In this document: piece after piece, positions 24,478 to 31,875 of the stretch | Numbering within the stretch: position 1 is the stretch's first letter | Layout: every line of letters begins with the position of its first letter | NCBI GenBank assembly: GCA_001785515.1 | Contig: MFTY01000016.1 | Span: 1 to 53,099 of the forward strand | DNA: 53,099 nt | Reading direction: 5' to 3' | From: Candidatus Nomurabacteria bacterium RIFCSPHIGHO2_02_FULL_35_13 | GTDB lineage: Bacteria > Patescibacteriota > Minisyncoccia > Phycocordibacterales > UBA9973 | Notes under the pieces: generated by a model | Databases searched by the model: none | The model's input: only the letters and a program-made list of their open reading frames with translations | Told to the model about the DNA's origin: nothing | Made by a program: the position numbers and the translations under genes

Positions 24478-25221
24478 ATGCAAAGCTTGAAAGTAAAGGT
24501 AGAAAATAGAAATATAGGCGCTTCTGTAAGCGTGGAAAAAATGTTTGAAGCCGGAGTTCATTACGGCTATGAAAAATCAAGAAGGCATCCTTCCACGTCT
24601 TCATACATATACGCCACTAAAAATAACGGAGACATAATAGACCTTGAAAAAACAAGTGTTCAGCTTGAGCATGCGATGGAATTTGTAAAAAATTTAGGCG
24701 CTCAAAATAAAGTTATTCTTTTTGTCGGTACAAAACCTGAAGCTAGAGATACAATAAAAAATGCGGCATTAAGTTTAAATATGCCTTACGTTGATGTTCG
24801 ATGGATTGGAGGCACTTTAAGCAATTTTACAGAAATAAAAAAGAGGATTGCTGAACTTGAAAAATATAATAAAGAAAGTGTAGAAGGTGGACTTGAAAAA
24901 TATACAAAAAAAGAAAGAGTGGTTATGGCAAAAAAAATGGAAAAGCTTTCGAAATATTATTCGGGTCTTATTGGTTTGAAAAAGGCTCCTGACGCATTGT
25001 TTATCATTGATTCAAAGGCAGAACATATAGCTGCCACTGAAGCTAAAAAGTCAGGCGTGTCTACTGTTGCATTAGTGAATTCAGATTCAAATATAAAAGG
25101 CATTGATTATCCTATAGTCGGAAATGATTCCGGAATACCATCTATCAAGCTTTTTACCACTTCTATTGTTGGTGCTTATAAGACAGGAACGATGTCTTTG
25201 CCTGCTACTAAAGAGAAGTAA
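24478..25221 (+). CDS. rpsB: 30S ribosomal protein S2
   Basis: 247 residues from ATG 24478, chosen because the promoter occupies the upstream in-frame stretch. S2 signatures: VEKMFEAGVHYGYEKSRRHPS near 20-40, FVGTKPEARDTIKNAA near 80, YVDVRWIGGTLSNFTEIKKRI near 105, and PDALFIIDSKAEHIAATEAKKSG near 170. Part of the small-subunit head-body junction. Followed by tsf after a 64-base gap with a hairpin, the usual rpsB-tsf pair. Confidence 0.95.
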   Translation: MQSLKVKVENRNIGASVSVEKMFEAGVHYGYEKSRRHPSTSSYIYATKNNGDIIDLEKTSVQLEHAMEFVKNLGAQNKVILFVGTKPEARDTIKNAALSLNMPYVDVRWIGGTLSNFTEIKKRIAELEKYNKESVEGGLEKYTKKERVVMAKKMEKLSKYYSGLIGLKKAPDALFIIDSKAEHIAATEAKKSGVSTVALVNSDSNIKGIDYPIVGNDSGIPSIKLFTTSIVGAYKTGTMSLPATKEK

Positions 25222-25241
25222 ATATTATTTAAAAAGTTAAC

Positions 25242-25270
25242 CCCATACCAGAGCAAGGCTCGGTACGGGG
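25242..25270. repeat. Hairpin between rpsB and tsf
   Basis: CCCCATACC, GAG-loop-CTC, GGTACGGGG; no T-run, so probably a palindromic repeat or an mRNA-stability element, not a full terminator. Confidence 0.5.
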
Positions 25271-25285
25271 CAAGTAAAGGAACTT

Positions 25286-26065
25286 ATGTCTATAAAAATT
25301 ACGACTGAACTTATAAAACAATTGAGGGAATCAACCGGCGTTTCCGTAATGCAATGTAAAAACGCTTTGCAAGAGGCTGAGGGAGATATGAAAAAAGCTC
25401 TTGCTATTCTAAAAAAGACAAGTTCCGATATCGCGCTTAAAAAAGCAGGCCGTGATGCCAAAGACGGCAGAGTTTTTATTAAGGTGGGAGATAAAAAATC
25501 TATATTGGTTGCTCTTCATTGTGAGACTGATTTCGTATCCAGAAACGAAGATTTTGTAACTTTACTTTCTAATTTAGCTGATAAAGCGTTAAAAGAAGGT
25601 GTAGAAAAAATGAAGGAGGAAGCAAAAGATATGATTGACCCTCTAATTCAGAAAACCGGAGAAAAAATAGAATTGGGTGATGTTTATGAAATAAAAGGAA
25701 ATATTTTAGGAAATTATGTGCATAATAATAAAATTGCCGTGATTGTTTCCCTAGAAGGTGGAAATGAAGAGCTTGCTAAAGATATTGCTATGCATATTAC
25801 AGCAATGAAGCCAGAATATATTTTCCAAAGCGAAATAACAGAAGATGTAAGAAAAACAATCAACGAAATTTTTCAAAAAGAAGTTGCAGAGGTTGATAAG
25901 CCCGAAAACATAAAGAAGAAGATGTTGGAAGGTAAAATAGAAACATATTTTAAAGAAAAAACTTTACTTGACCAAGTATTCATAAAAAACCCTAATGAAA
26001 CAATCAGTCAGCTCTTAGAAAAAAACAAGGCAAAAATAAAAGAAGTGAAACGTTATTCAATATAA
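25286..26065 (+). CDS. tsf: Elongation factor Ts
   Basis: 259 residues. N-terminal UBA-like domain ITTELIKQLRESTGVSVMQCKNALQEAEGDMKKALAILKK, then KAGRDAKDGRVFI and the core VALHCETDFVSRNEDFVTLL, the EF-Tu contact region. Recycles EF-Tu-GDP. Second gene of the rpsB operon; the membrane protein at 26073 follows after 7 bases. Confidence 0.95.
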   Translation: MSIKITTELIKQLRESTGVSVMQCKNALQEAEGDMKKALAILKKTSSDIALKKAGRDAKDGRVFIKVGDKKSILVALHCETDFVSRNEDFVTLLSNLADKALKEGVEKMKEEAKDMIDPLIQKTGEKIELGDVYEIKGNILGNYVHNNKIAVIVSLEGGNEELAKDIAMHITAMKPEYIFQSEITEDVRKTINEIFQKEVAEVDKPENIKKKMLEGKIETYFKEKTLLDQVFIKNPNETISQLLEKNKAKIKEVKRYSI

Positions 26066-26072
26066 AAATATT

Positions 26073-26483
26073 ATGTATATATCTTTAACTTTGTTTTTTT
26101 TATCGCTTATCTTTATCATTATAATGATAAAGAATAAACTTGTACTGGTTAGAAATGGTCAGGTTGTGAAAGCGCAACATCCACATCCTTTTGTTCCTGA
26201 AATACAAAAAATAAAACATTTAACATTTAAAAACGGCAAAAAATTCGGATATGTGGCGCTTTTTATAATACTTAGATTTTTTATTAAATCTTCAAACTTT
26301 ATAAAAACTAAAAGTAAAATGTTTGTGGAAGAGTTAAAAAATAAATTAAAAAATAAAGATAGTTTCGTAAATGGAACAATAGAGAAAAAAGAAGTTTCAA
26401 AATATTTAAAAATAATTTCAGAATACAGACACAAAATCAGACAGATGAAACATAGAATAAAAGAAGAAGAAGGAATAGAATAA
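26073..26483 (+). CDS. Small membrane protein downstream of tsf
   Basis: 136 residues: N-terminal membrane segment at 2-21 (Ile/Phe-rich), a second hydrophobic patch at about 60-72 (YVALFIILRFFI), and a basic, helical C-terminal tail (KYLKIISEYRHKIRQMKHRIKEEE) likely in the cytoplasm. No family recognised. Tight spacing to tsf suggests co-expression. Confidence 0.55.
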   Translation: MYISLTLFFLSLIFIIIMIKNKLVLVRNGQVVKAQHPHPFVPEIQKIKHLTFKNGKKFGYVALFIILRFFIKSSNFIKTKSKMFVEELKNKLKNKDSFVNGTIEKKEVSKYLKIISEYRHKIRQMKHRIKEEEGIE

Positions 26484-26489
26484 TTAATG

Positions 26490-26562
26490 AGCCGGCACGA
26501 GGGATCGAACCCCGGACATCTTCTTTACAAAAGAAGTGCTCTACCAACTGAGCTATGCCGGC
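26490..26562 (-). tRNA. tRNA-Thr(TGT)
   Basis: 73 nt: acceptor GCCGGCA/TGCCGGC, D-arm GCTC...GAGC, anticodon stem CTTCT/AGAAG with loop TTTGTAA (anticodon TGT), T-arm CGGGG-TTCGATC-CCTCG (one mismatch-free register with G-T), discriminator T. CCA is not encoded. Confidence 0.95.
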
Positions 26563-26668
26563 TTACTGTTTTTAGAATAGCATATATTATGCTAATATGA
26601 AAATATTATTTTAAAAAAGCTAAATTAGTTTTACACTTTGTAGACCACCATATACCCTTTGGTTGTGG

Positions 26669-26674
26669 TATACT
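26669..26674 (+). promoter_or_regulatory. Leaderless extended -10 of the HNH gene
   Basis: TATACT with TGG directly before it (extended -10), then 6 bases to ATG 26681; no -35 needed or seen. Confidence 0.6.
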
Positions 26675-26680
26675 TAGGGA

Positions 26681-27103
26681 ATGAAGAATTTAAGATTTTG
26701 TGCTGGATGTGGAACTAAACTTTTGATTAGACATAAAATAAAATTTTGCTCAAATAAATGTCAGTGTGATCTAGAATATAAAACAAATATTGATTTATGG
26801 AAGAAAGGAAGGTTAAGTGGTGGGGTTGGAATAACTGCAAGAAATTTAGCCGCTTGGCTTAGAAAGTACCTGATTGAAAAATACGACAATAAATGCTCCG
26901 TCTGCGGATGGAATAAAAAACATCCTTTAACAAATGTGGTACCACTTGAAGTGGATCACTTAGATGGTGATTCCGAAAACAATCTAGAGAAAAATTTGAG
27001 ACTATTGTGTCCAAATTGTCATGCACTTACGCCTTTTTATAAAAATCTTAATAAAGGTAAGGGAAGAAAATGGAGAATGAAAAAATATATTAAAAATTTT
27101 TAA
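26681..27103 (+). CDS. HNH endonuclease-like protein
   Basis: 140 residues. N-terminal four-Cys zinc finger (CAGCG ... FCSNKCQ), a linker, then the HNH core: CSVCGWNKKHPL, LEVDHLDGDSENNLEKNLRLLCPNCHAL, with the DH-metal pair and the CxxC pairs that hold the fold. HNH proteins of this size are often homing or phage-derived nucleases, but a free-standing gene next to a tRNA gives no target. It is the only likely mobile-type gene in this half of the window; no intron or inverted repeats surround it. Confidence 0.8.
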   Translation: MKNLRFCAGCGTKLLIRHKIKFCSNKCQCDLEYKTNIDLWKKGRLSGGVGITARNLAAWLRKYLIEKYDNKCSVCGWNKKHPLTNVVPLEVDHLDGDSENNLEKNLRLLCPNCHALTPFYKNLNKGKGRKWRMKKYIKNF

Positions 27104-27119
27104 TCTGAGAGGCGGCTCA

Positions 27120-27503
27120 TTAATTAAAATCTATTGAGAAATTATACATTCCCATTGCGCATAAGCCCTGCAATCTAGCGCCAGGTTTTTGTGGAGGCAC
27201 GTCAATCACGGTTTCACCGGATAGTGGAAGGTTTTTACGATAGTTTAAACTTGGAATAACCAATGCCGATGAACAGTCAAAAGTGCCTTTAGTATTCACC
27301 TTTATGACTGTCGGCAAATTCGCTTGGGCTTTGGTTACCCCCGGAAAATATCCGCCCTTAGCATTGATTTCAATAATTTGTTTACCGTCAACAATGTTCA
27401 CATTATTAATGCTGTCATTCTGTCTATTGCTGTTCCCGGTAAGAAACACAGCTCCCGTTATTAAAATTATCGCTGCAAGAACAGATAAAATAGTTGCTTT
27501 CAT
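27120..27503 (-). CDS. Membrane-anchored cupredoxin-like protein
   Basis: 127 residues. Signal anchor at 4-22, then a beta-sandwich of cupredoxin type: QIIEINAKGGYFPGVTKAQANLPTVIKVNTKGTFDCSSALVIPSL, then ETVIDVPPQ and GLCAMGMYNFSIDF. The likely copper ligands are the Cys in GLCAMGM with the Met and an upstream residue; the classic His pair is not evident, so the site is unusual or for Cu(I). Last gene of the csoR-copA line, next to an HMA-bearing transporter. Outside the membrane. Confidence 0.75.
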   Translation of the reverse strand: MKATILSVLAAIILITGAVFLTGNSNRQNDSINNVNIVDGKQIIEINAKGGYFPGVTKAQANLPTVIKVNTKGTFDCSSALVIPSLNYRKNLPLSGETVIDVPPQKPGARLQGLCAMGMYNFSIDFN

Positions 27504-27504
27504 A

Positions 27505-28527
27505 TTAAAAATTAAAAATCGGTGGAATAACGCCGGCGCCGACTAAAGCGTTAATTAAATTAAAAATTCCGAAAAATATTATGACCAGCCCAGCTGTTTT
27601 GAAAAATATTTCGGATTGCGTTTTTTTATGAATACTGAGTGAGCTAAAACTCAGAAGTAAAAGGACAGGAAGCGTGCCAAGAGCAAACGTAAACATAATT
27701 AATGCCCCTGTTATAAAATTTCCGGTACTCAAGGTATAGATTTGCATAGATTGGGTGAATCCGCAAGGTAAAAAAAATGTTGCAACACCGACCAGAAGAG
27801 GAGTAAGTGTGTGGTTAATATTTTTCAAACTGTGCGCGTGTTTTCCGATAAAATTGGGTATGGTCGGTTGAAGTTTTTTAATCCAGGGAAAAATATCAAG
27901 AAGATTTATACCAAGAATAAGAAGAACAATCGCAACAATCAGACTGAGAACAAACGTGCCCGTAGCGCCAAGTTGGAATGCTGAACCAAGAACACCAATT
28001 GCCCCGCCAAGAATAAAAAATGATGCAAGTCTGCCGACATGGAATAAAACTTGCGGTCGTATTTTATCATCTTCTTTTGCGAAATTTGCCGACATGGAAA
28101 GCACAAGGCCACCAACTATCGCCATACATGTTGAAACGGAAGCAATGAGACCGATTATAAATGCCGTACCATAACTGACTTTTGACGCATTTATTAAATT
28201 CACTATACCAAGTTTTTGTAAAATGATAAAAAAAGCAATAAATGCCAAAGCAATGGGAATAGCAATGCGAAAATCAGACCATCCGGCCGAGTGATTTTGT
28301 TTTTCAAGCGAAAGCGTATAACCATGCGGTTTTAACACTTCACTTAATTCCTGCGCGACATTCCCCGGTTCTTTATCATTGAAATCCCCTGCTACTTCAA
28401 CACTGAGATTTTTAAGCGACGCTTTTACATAAGACACTCCCGACACTTCTTTGAGTTCGCTTTCGGTTAATATCACACAAGAATTGCAATGCATACCGTT
28501 CACATGAAATGTGTATTTTTTCAACAT
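27505..28527 (-). CDS. HMA domain fused to SafE/DsbD-type transmembrane domain
   Basis: 340 residues. Residues 1-75: heavy-metal-associated domain with MHCNSC (CxxC metal site) at about 12-17. Residues 90-335: six-helix membrane domain of the TauE/SafE-DsbD_2 kind with STCMAIVGGLVLSMSAN near 130 and FLPCGFTQSMQIYTLSTG near 255; the two single Cys are placed like the DsbD/CcdA pair. It likely moves copper or electrons across the membrane, receiving copper at the HMA part. Directly precedes the cupredoxin (1 base), suggesting hand-over to that protein. Confidence 0.8.
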   Translation of the reverse strand: MLKKYTFHVNGMHCNSCVILTESELKEVSGVSYVKASLKNLSVEVAGDFNDKEPGNVAQELSEVLKPHGYTLSLEKQNHSAGWSDFRIAIPIALAFIAFFIILQKLGIVNLINASKVSYGTAFIIGLIASVSTCMAIVGGLVLSMSANFAKEDDKIRPQVLFHVGRLASFFILGGAIGVLGSAFQLGATGTFVLSLIVAIVLLILGINLLDIFPWIKKLQPTIPNFIGKHAHSLKNINHTLTPLLVGVATFFLPCGFTQSMQIYTLSTGNFITGALIMFTFALGTLPVLLLLSFSSLSIHKKTQSEIFFKTAGLVIIFFGIFNLINALVGAGVIPPIFNF

Positions 28528-28552
28528 TGAACATACATTTTATCATGAAGAA

Positions 28553-29236
28553 TTATGCTCTGCAATCTGTATTTGCTACCTTTGGAAACCAAAGATTATT
28601 CGCTTCCAGCGCGGTCTTATACATATCCGTTTCGTTCGCCCCTTGGGAGGCTTTAAGTTCTAATAACCCGAGCATTGCCATTCCGTGATTGCAGTCTGGA
28701 AAATAAGTAGAGTTCTTACAGCACGGCCTAAAGACATTTTTTGCGACTTTTTCTACTAGAGTCTGTTGTTCCAAAGTTAATATTACAAATTTATGCATAC
28801 TATAATGGTCCATGGCGTTTCCTTTCGCAAGTATCCACCCTCCAGTAGATGCAAAATTTTCCGCCCCGCCGTATTTTGAATCCACCATCGGGCCATTTTC
28901 AAGAATCGAATTTTTATTGGCTAACCCAAATGCCCAAAGCATATTAAGCATCATTCCTGAATTTTCCGAGGTAATCGCGATTTCCCTGTTACGGTTACCG
29001 TATATTATTTCTTTATCTTTTTCAGAAAAACTATTTCTTTCTTTGTAAAGATTTTCTATTTTTTCCTTATCAATTACTCCAGCATTTACCATTTTCAACC
29101 CTAAATCTCCCCAAAAAATTGCAAGCGCTTTTGGGACCGAATTGGGTGCAAAACCTAAAAGCACAATCAGAGTAAGACTTATAGAAAAAACAATAATTTT
29201 TTTTATTTTATTTATTTCTGTTGTTTTTTGATTCAT
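28553..29236 (-). CDS. Membrane-anchored Cys/His protein of unknown family
   Basis: 227 residues. N-terminal membrane segment at about 13-36. The rest is helical, with a striking C-terminal cluster FRPCCKNSTYFPDCNHGMAMLGLLELKASQG near 170-200: three Cys, a His and Met in 25 residues, a plausible copper or heme-free metal site. A last Cys is 3 residues from the end. It sits between ccdA and the HMA-SafE gene with gaps of 4 and 25 bases, so it very likely belongs to the same metal/thiol system. I cannot name the family. Confidence 0.65.
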   Translation of the reverse strand: MNQKTTEINKIKKIIVFSISLTLIVLLGFAPNSVPKALAIFWGDLGLKMVNAGVIDKEKIENLYKERNSFSEKDKEIIYGNRNREIAITSENSGMMLNMLWAFGLANKNSILENGPMVDSKYGGAENFASTGGWILAKGNAMDHYSMHKFVILTLEQQTLVEKVAKNVFRPCCKNSTYFPDCNHGMAMLGLLELKASQGANETDMYKTALEANNLWFPKVANTDCRA

Positions 29237-29240
29237 AAAT

Positions 29241-30020
29241 TTAAATGAAGAAAATTAAGATACCGATAATAATCATCGCCAGACCAGCCCAAAATCGTAC
29301 CCCCTTCATGTTCGTTCTTTTCCATTCTTGTACTTTGTCTACAATTACTTTATCTGCGGTCACCCAAAGCACAGCCACTAAAGGTATGATGAGAATTAAA
29401 TTGTAGAGTACTAGATAACTAAATCCACTGAAATACGTAACTTGGTCACGTAAGAGACCTATTACCATCAGATACGGCCCACCTATACATGGGAATTGGC
29501 AAATACCAACCAAGAGACCCAATCCGAAAACAGCCGGAAAGGATGCTTTTTCCATTAGTTGTCCCATTACTCCTTTAGTGAATGAAGGAATTTTAAGTTT
29601 TACAGGGAAATTAGGAAAGAGCTCATTAAGTAGATTGATTACGCCAAAAACAATAAGAAGAGTAGCTCCGAGTTTACCCATGAAATGAGGCGTGTTAAAA
29701 AGATGTAAAACTTTAAGAATGCCGAGACCGATTAGGAGATACGCCATGAAGATTCCGGCAATATATGTTCCCCCTATCTGAAGAATTTTCTTTCTTGTCA
29801 TCTGTATACCGAACAAAAATGCAATTGTAATGAGAAGAATTGAAAATGAGCATGGATGAACACTATCAAGAAGCGCAGAAATTAAAACGAGGGGCAAAAG
29901 CCACGCGCCTTTATTGCTTAACTCCCAAATTAATGAAGCGGTTCCCCCATTATATTTCAAAAGAACTATCCCAATAATAGCGACAACCACAATAATTAGA
30001 ATTGTTGTAATTTTTTTCAT
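29241..30020 (-). CDS. CcdA/DsbD-type thiol-disulfide membrane transporter
   Basis: 259 residues, about six membrane helices after an N-terminal anchor. Two conserved Cys sites: LLDSVHPCSFSILLITIAFLFG near 52 and GICQFPCIGGPYLMVIGLL near 172, the redox pair that carries electrons from cytoplasmic thioredoxin across the membrane. No heme genes are nearby, so cytochrome maturation is not indicated; supplying reductant to the extracellular Cys proteins around it (DUF1573, Cys/His protein, thioredoxin-like protein) is more likely. Confidence 0.85.
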   Translation of the reverse strand: MKKITTILIIVVVAIIGIVLLKYNGGTASLIWELSNKGAWLLPLVLISALLDSVHPCSFSILLITIAFLFGIQMTRKKILQIGGTYIAGIFMAYLLIGLGILKVLHLFNTPHFMGKLGATLLIVFGVINLLNELFPNFPVKLKIPSFTKGVMGQLMEKASFPAVFGLGLLVGICQFPCIGGPYLMVIGLLRDQVTYFSGFSYLVLYNLILIIPLVAVLWVTADKVIVDKVQEWKRTNMKGVRFWAGLAMIIIGILIFFI

Positions 30021-30024
30021 ATTA

Positions 30025-30540
30025 TTATGGAGTTACTAATGCTTTTACCTCAAACTGGAGAGTGTTGTCTGAAGTGTCGGTTAGAGTAATAAATCTGTCT
30101 ATCATGCCAACACCTGCCGGTCCGTGAGCATTGGGGTCAAAGACTACCCGAACAATGCGATTTTCTCCGGGTTTAATAGCTTCGTCGGATAAAGGAGCCG
30201 CACCATGTCCTGACATACCAAAAGGTCCTTTCATAGTACCGTCTGGTTTTACTATATATGCGCTTGTGCACATACAGGAAGTCAGCACTTTGCTTAGAAT
30301 AATGTCTCCATCATTGAAATTGGTTACTGTAAATTCTTTTACAACATTGCCATTTTTCATTGAAATTGCGCCGAAATCGTAAAATTTTTCTGTTGCAATA
30401 AGTGAACCTTTTGAAACATTCAAAGTTGAAACACCTTGAACAGAACCAGCCGTGCCACCTTTCGTAGAATAACCCCAAATATAGAACCCTGCGATAAGAA
30501 GAATTACAACAAGAGTATAAATAATATTTTTTGTTTTCAT
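30025..30540 (-). CDS. DUF1573 family exported protein
   Basis: 171 residues from Met 30540 (MKTKNIIYTLVVILLIAGFYIWG); the 18 residues upstream in frame are basic and spoil the signal anchor. DUF1573 core: EKFYDFGAISMKNGNVVKEFTVTNFNDGDIILSKVLTSCMCTSAYI, an Ig-like fold with the family CxC-type site (SCMCT), then an insert rich in Gly/His/Met (GPFGMSGHGAAP) and a final beta strand. The CxC and Met/His-rich insert suggest metal or thiol chemistry outside the cell; the gene is 4 bases from ccdA. Confidence 0.8.
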   Translation of the reverse strand: MKTKNIIYTLVVILLIAGFYIWGYSTKGGTAGSVQGVSTLNVSKGSLIATEKFYDFGAISMKNGNVVKEFTVTNFNDGDIILSKVLTSCMCTSAYIVKPDGTMKGPFGMSGHGAAPLSDEAIKPGENRIVRVVFDPNAHGPAGVGMIDRFITLTDTSDNTLQFEVKALVTP

Positions 30541-30630
30541 AAAATTTAAATTAGATAAGTAAAAAAATCTTTGACTAAAAGATTTTTTGAACACTTTAAA
30601 AAACTCTAAAAGAGTAATTTAAGGTGGAAA

Positions 30631-31026
30631 TTATGAAAGAGACGGACTATTCTCAAAAAGAGAAAGCCATCTGGTTATTTTATCCGAGAAAGTATGTAAT
30701 TTTTTATTATCTAGATAATATCTGTATTTAAAAAAATATTGTTCCTGATTTAAGAAGTTTTGTTTATTAAAGAAATATAAAATTATTCCCAATATTAGGA
30801 ACGAAAAGATAAATAGCGACGGAAAGATTATATTTGAAAATTGGCGCCAGTCATTTATGTGGTCAAAGTTATTGTCGCATACAGAAAATCCATTCTCTGC
30901 ATAAGGACAATTGGTCATCGGCGTTTCAGACATGTGACTTAATTGAAGCAGACCAAAAATTCCCACGCTTATGAAAGCAAATAGAATAAAGAAACTGAAA
31001 AATAATTTTGTATTATGTAATTTCAT
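30631..31026 (-). CDS. Two-helix membrane protein of the copper island
   Basis: 131 residues; membrane segments at about 8-30 and 66-88 flank an outward loop with MTNCPYAENGFSVCDNN, a Cys pair that could be disulfide-bonded or bind metal, plus two Met. Basic cytoplasmic tail. No family recognised. Lies between the DUF1573 gene and the 41-residue peptide in the same direction. Confidence 0.6.
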   Translation of the reverse strand: MKLHNTKLFFSFFILFAFISVGIFGLLQLSHMSETPMTNCPYAENGFSVCDNNFDHINDWRQFSNIIFPSLFIFSFLILGIILYFFNKQNFLNQEQYFFKYRYYLDNKKLHTFSDKITRWLSLFENSPSLS

Positions 31027-31042
31027 ATTTATTAATAAATTT

Positions 31043-31168
31043 TTATTTATTAATTTGTTTGTAAAGCCAGATGCTGAGCAGAATTAGGTTTATTATTACC
31101 AAAAAGGCGACAACAACACCAAACCCTCCACCCATCATCCCACTGTACCCATATCCATATCCCATCAT
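31043..31168 (-). CDS. 41-residue Met/Gly-rich single-pass membrane peptide
   Basis: Read by hand: MMGYGYGYSGMMGGGFG then a membrane segment VVVAFLVIINLILLSIWLY and KQINK. Four Met in the first 12 residues beside Tyr and Gly make a plausible soft-metal (Cu+) binding tip outside the cell. It fills an otherwise empty gap in the copper island, same strand, with 17 bases to the next gene. Short ORFs can be chance, but the ordered composition (polar tip, clean helix, basic end) argues against it. Confidence 0.65.
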   Translation of the reverse strand: MMGYGYGYSGMMGGGFGVVVAFLVIINLILLSIWLYKQINK

Positions 31169-31211
31169 AATAATGATTATACCTTATTATTTATAATAAA
31201 ACGACAAAATA

Positions 31212-31415
31212 TTATTGGTCCTTGTTGTTAATACCAAAAGCAGTATGCAGCCAGCACCAGCCCAAGAAACTTTCAACCAATGCAATCCATCCTATAATCG
31301 CAATTACTATGTTCACCCAATTCGCATCAAAATTTGGAGCTATTGGTCCAAGCCACCAAAAAGCTAAAGCAAATCTTAATATTCTGTCCAATTTCCCTAA
31401 GTTTGAATTTGTCAT
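31212..31415 (-). CDS. DUF2892 (YgaP-like membrane domain) protein
   Basis: 67 residues: NLGKLDRILRFALAFWWLGP, then IVIAIIGWIALVESFLGWCWLHTAFGI, the two-helix DUF2892 pattern with the GWCxLHxxFGI end. In other bacteria the domain occurs alone or with rhodanese and sits near sulfur or copper genes. The Cys in GWC is conserved in the family. Role unknown. Confidence 0.85.
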   Translation of the reverse strand: MTNSNLGKLDRILRFALAFWWLGPIAPNFDANWVNIVIAIIGWIALVESFLGWCWLHTAFGINNKDQ

Positions 31416-31448
31416 GAAATTTTTAAATTATTCTTATAATTTCGACAG

Positions 31449-31832
31449 TTATCTTGCGTTATTAATAATGGTTTGAATGATTTGGTCAATTTCCTTCGGC
31501 CTTTCGCCTAAATCGGCTTGCGGAAAAAACTGTGGCAGGATAATCGGGCGCATGCCGGAAATAAAAGTTTGTCCATCTATGACATACACATTTATCTTAC
31601 AAGGTAGACAAAGTCCGAGTTTAACGTCTTTGTTCAGAAACTCATTGGCAAACTTGGCGCTACAAAATTCAATAATCTTAAACGGCTCTCTTTCAAATCC
31701 TTTCTCGCCCAAAGTTTTCTGCACATTATGGACATATAGAACCCGCATGCCAACTTTGGCAATTTCTTCTTGCACACTTTGAACAGCCTCATCAAAAGAT
31801 TTTTCTGTTGTTATTGTGTAATCAAATTCCAT
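31449..31832 (-). CDS. DUF302 family protein
   Basis: 127 residues: FDYTITTEKSFDEAVQSVQEEIAKVGMRVLYVHNVQ, FKIIEFCSAKFANEFLNKDVKLGLCLPCKINVYVIDGQTFISGMRPIILPQFF. The CSAKFA and LPC(K)INVY motifs are typical of DUF302. Family members are often found beside copper ATPases and CsoR genes, as here; the conserved Cys suggest metal or thiol binding in the cytoplasm. Starts 43 bases after copA. Confidence 0.85.
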   Translation of the reverse strand: MEFDYTITTEKSFDEAVQSVQEEIAKVGMRVLYVHNVQKTLGEKGFEREPFKIIEFCSAKFANEFLNKDVKLGLCLPCKINVYVIDGQTFISGMRPIILPQFFPQADLGERPKEIDQIIQTIINNAR

Positions 31833-31875
31833 ATCTTTTTGTGTTAGTGACTTAATTTAACCTAATAATACCAAC

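Noticed and set aside
26681-27103. HNH gene as part of an intron or insertion sequence
   Set aside because: No group I/II core, no inverted repeats or target duplication around it.
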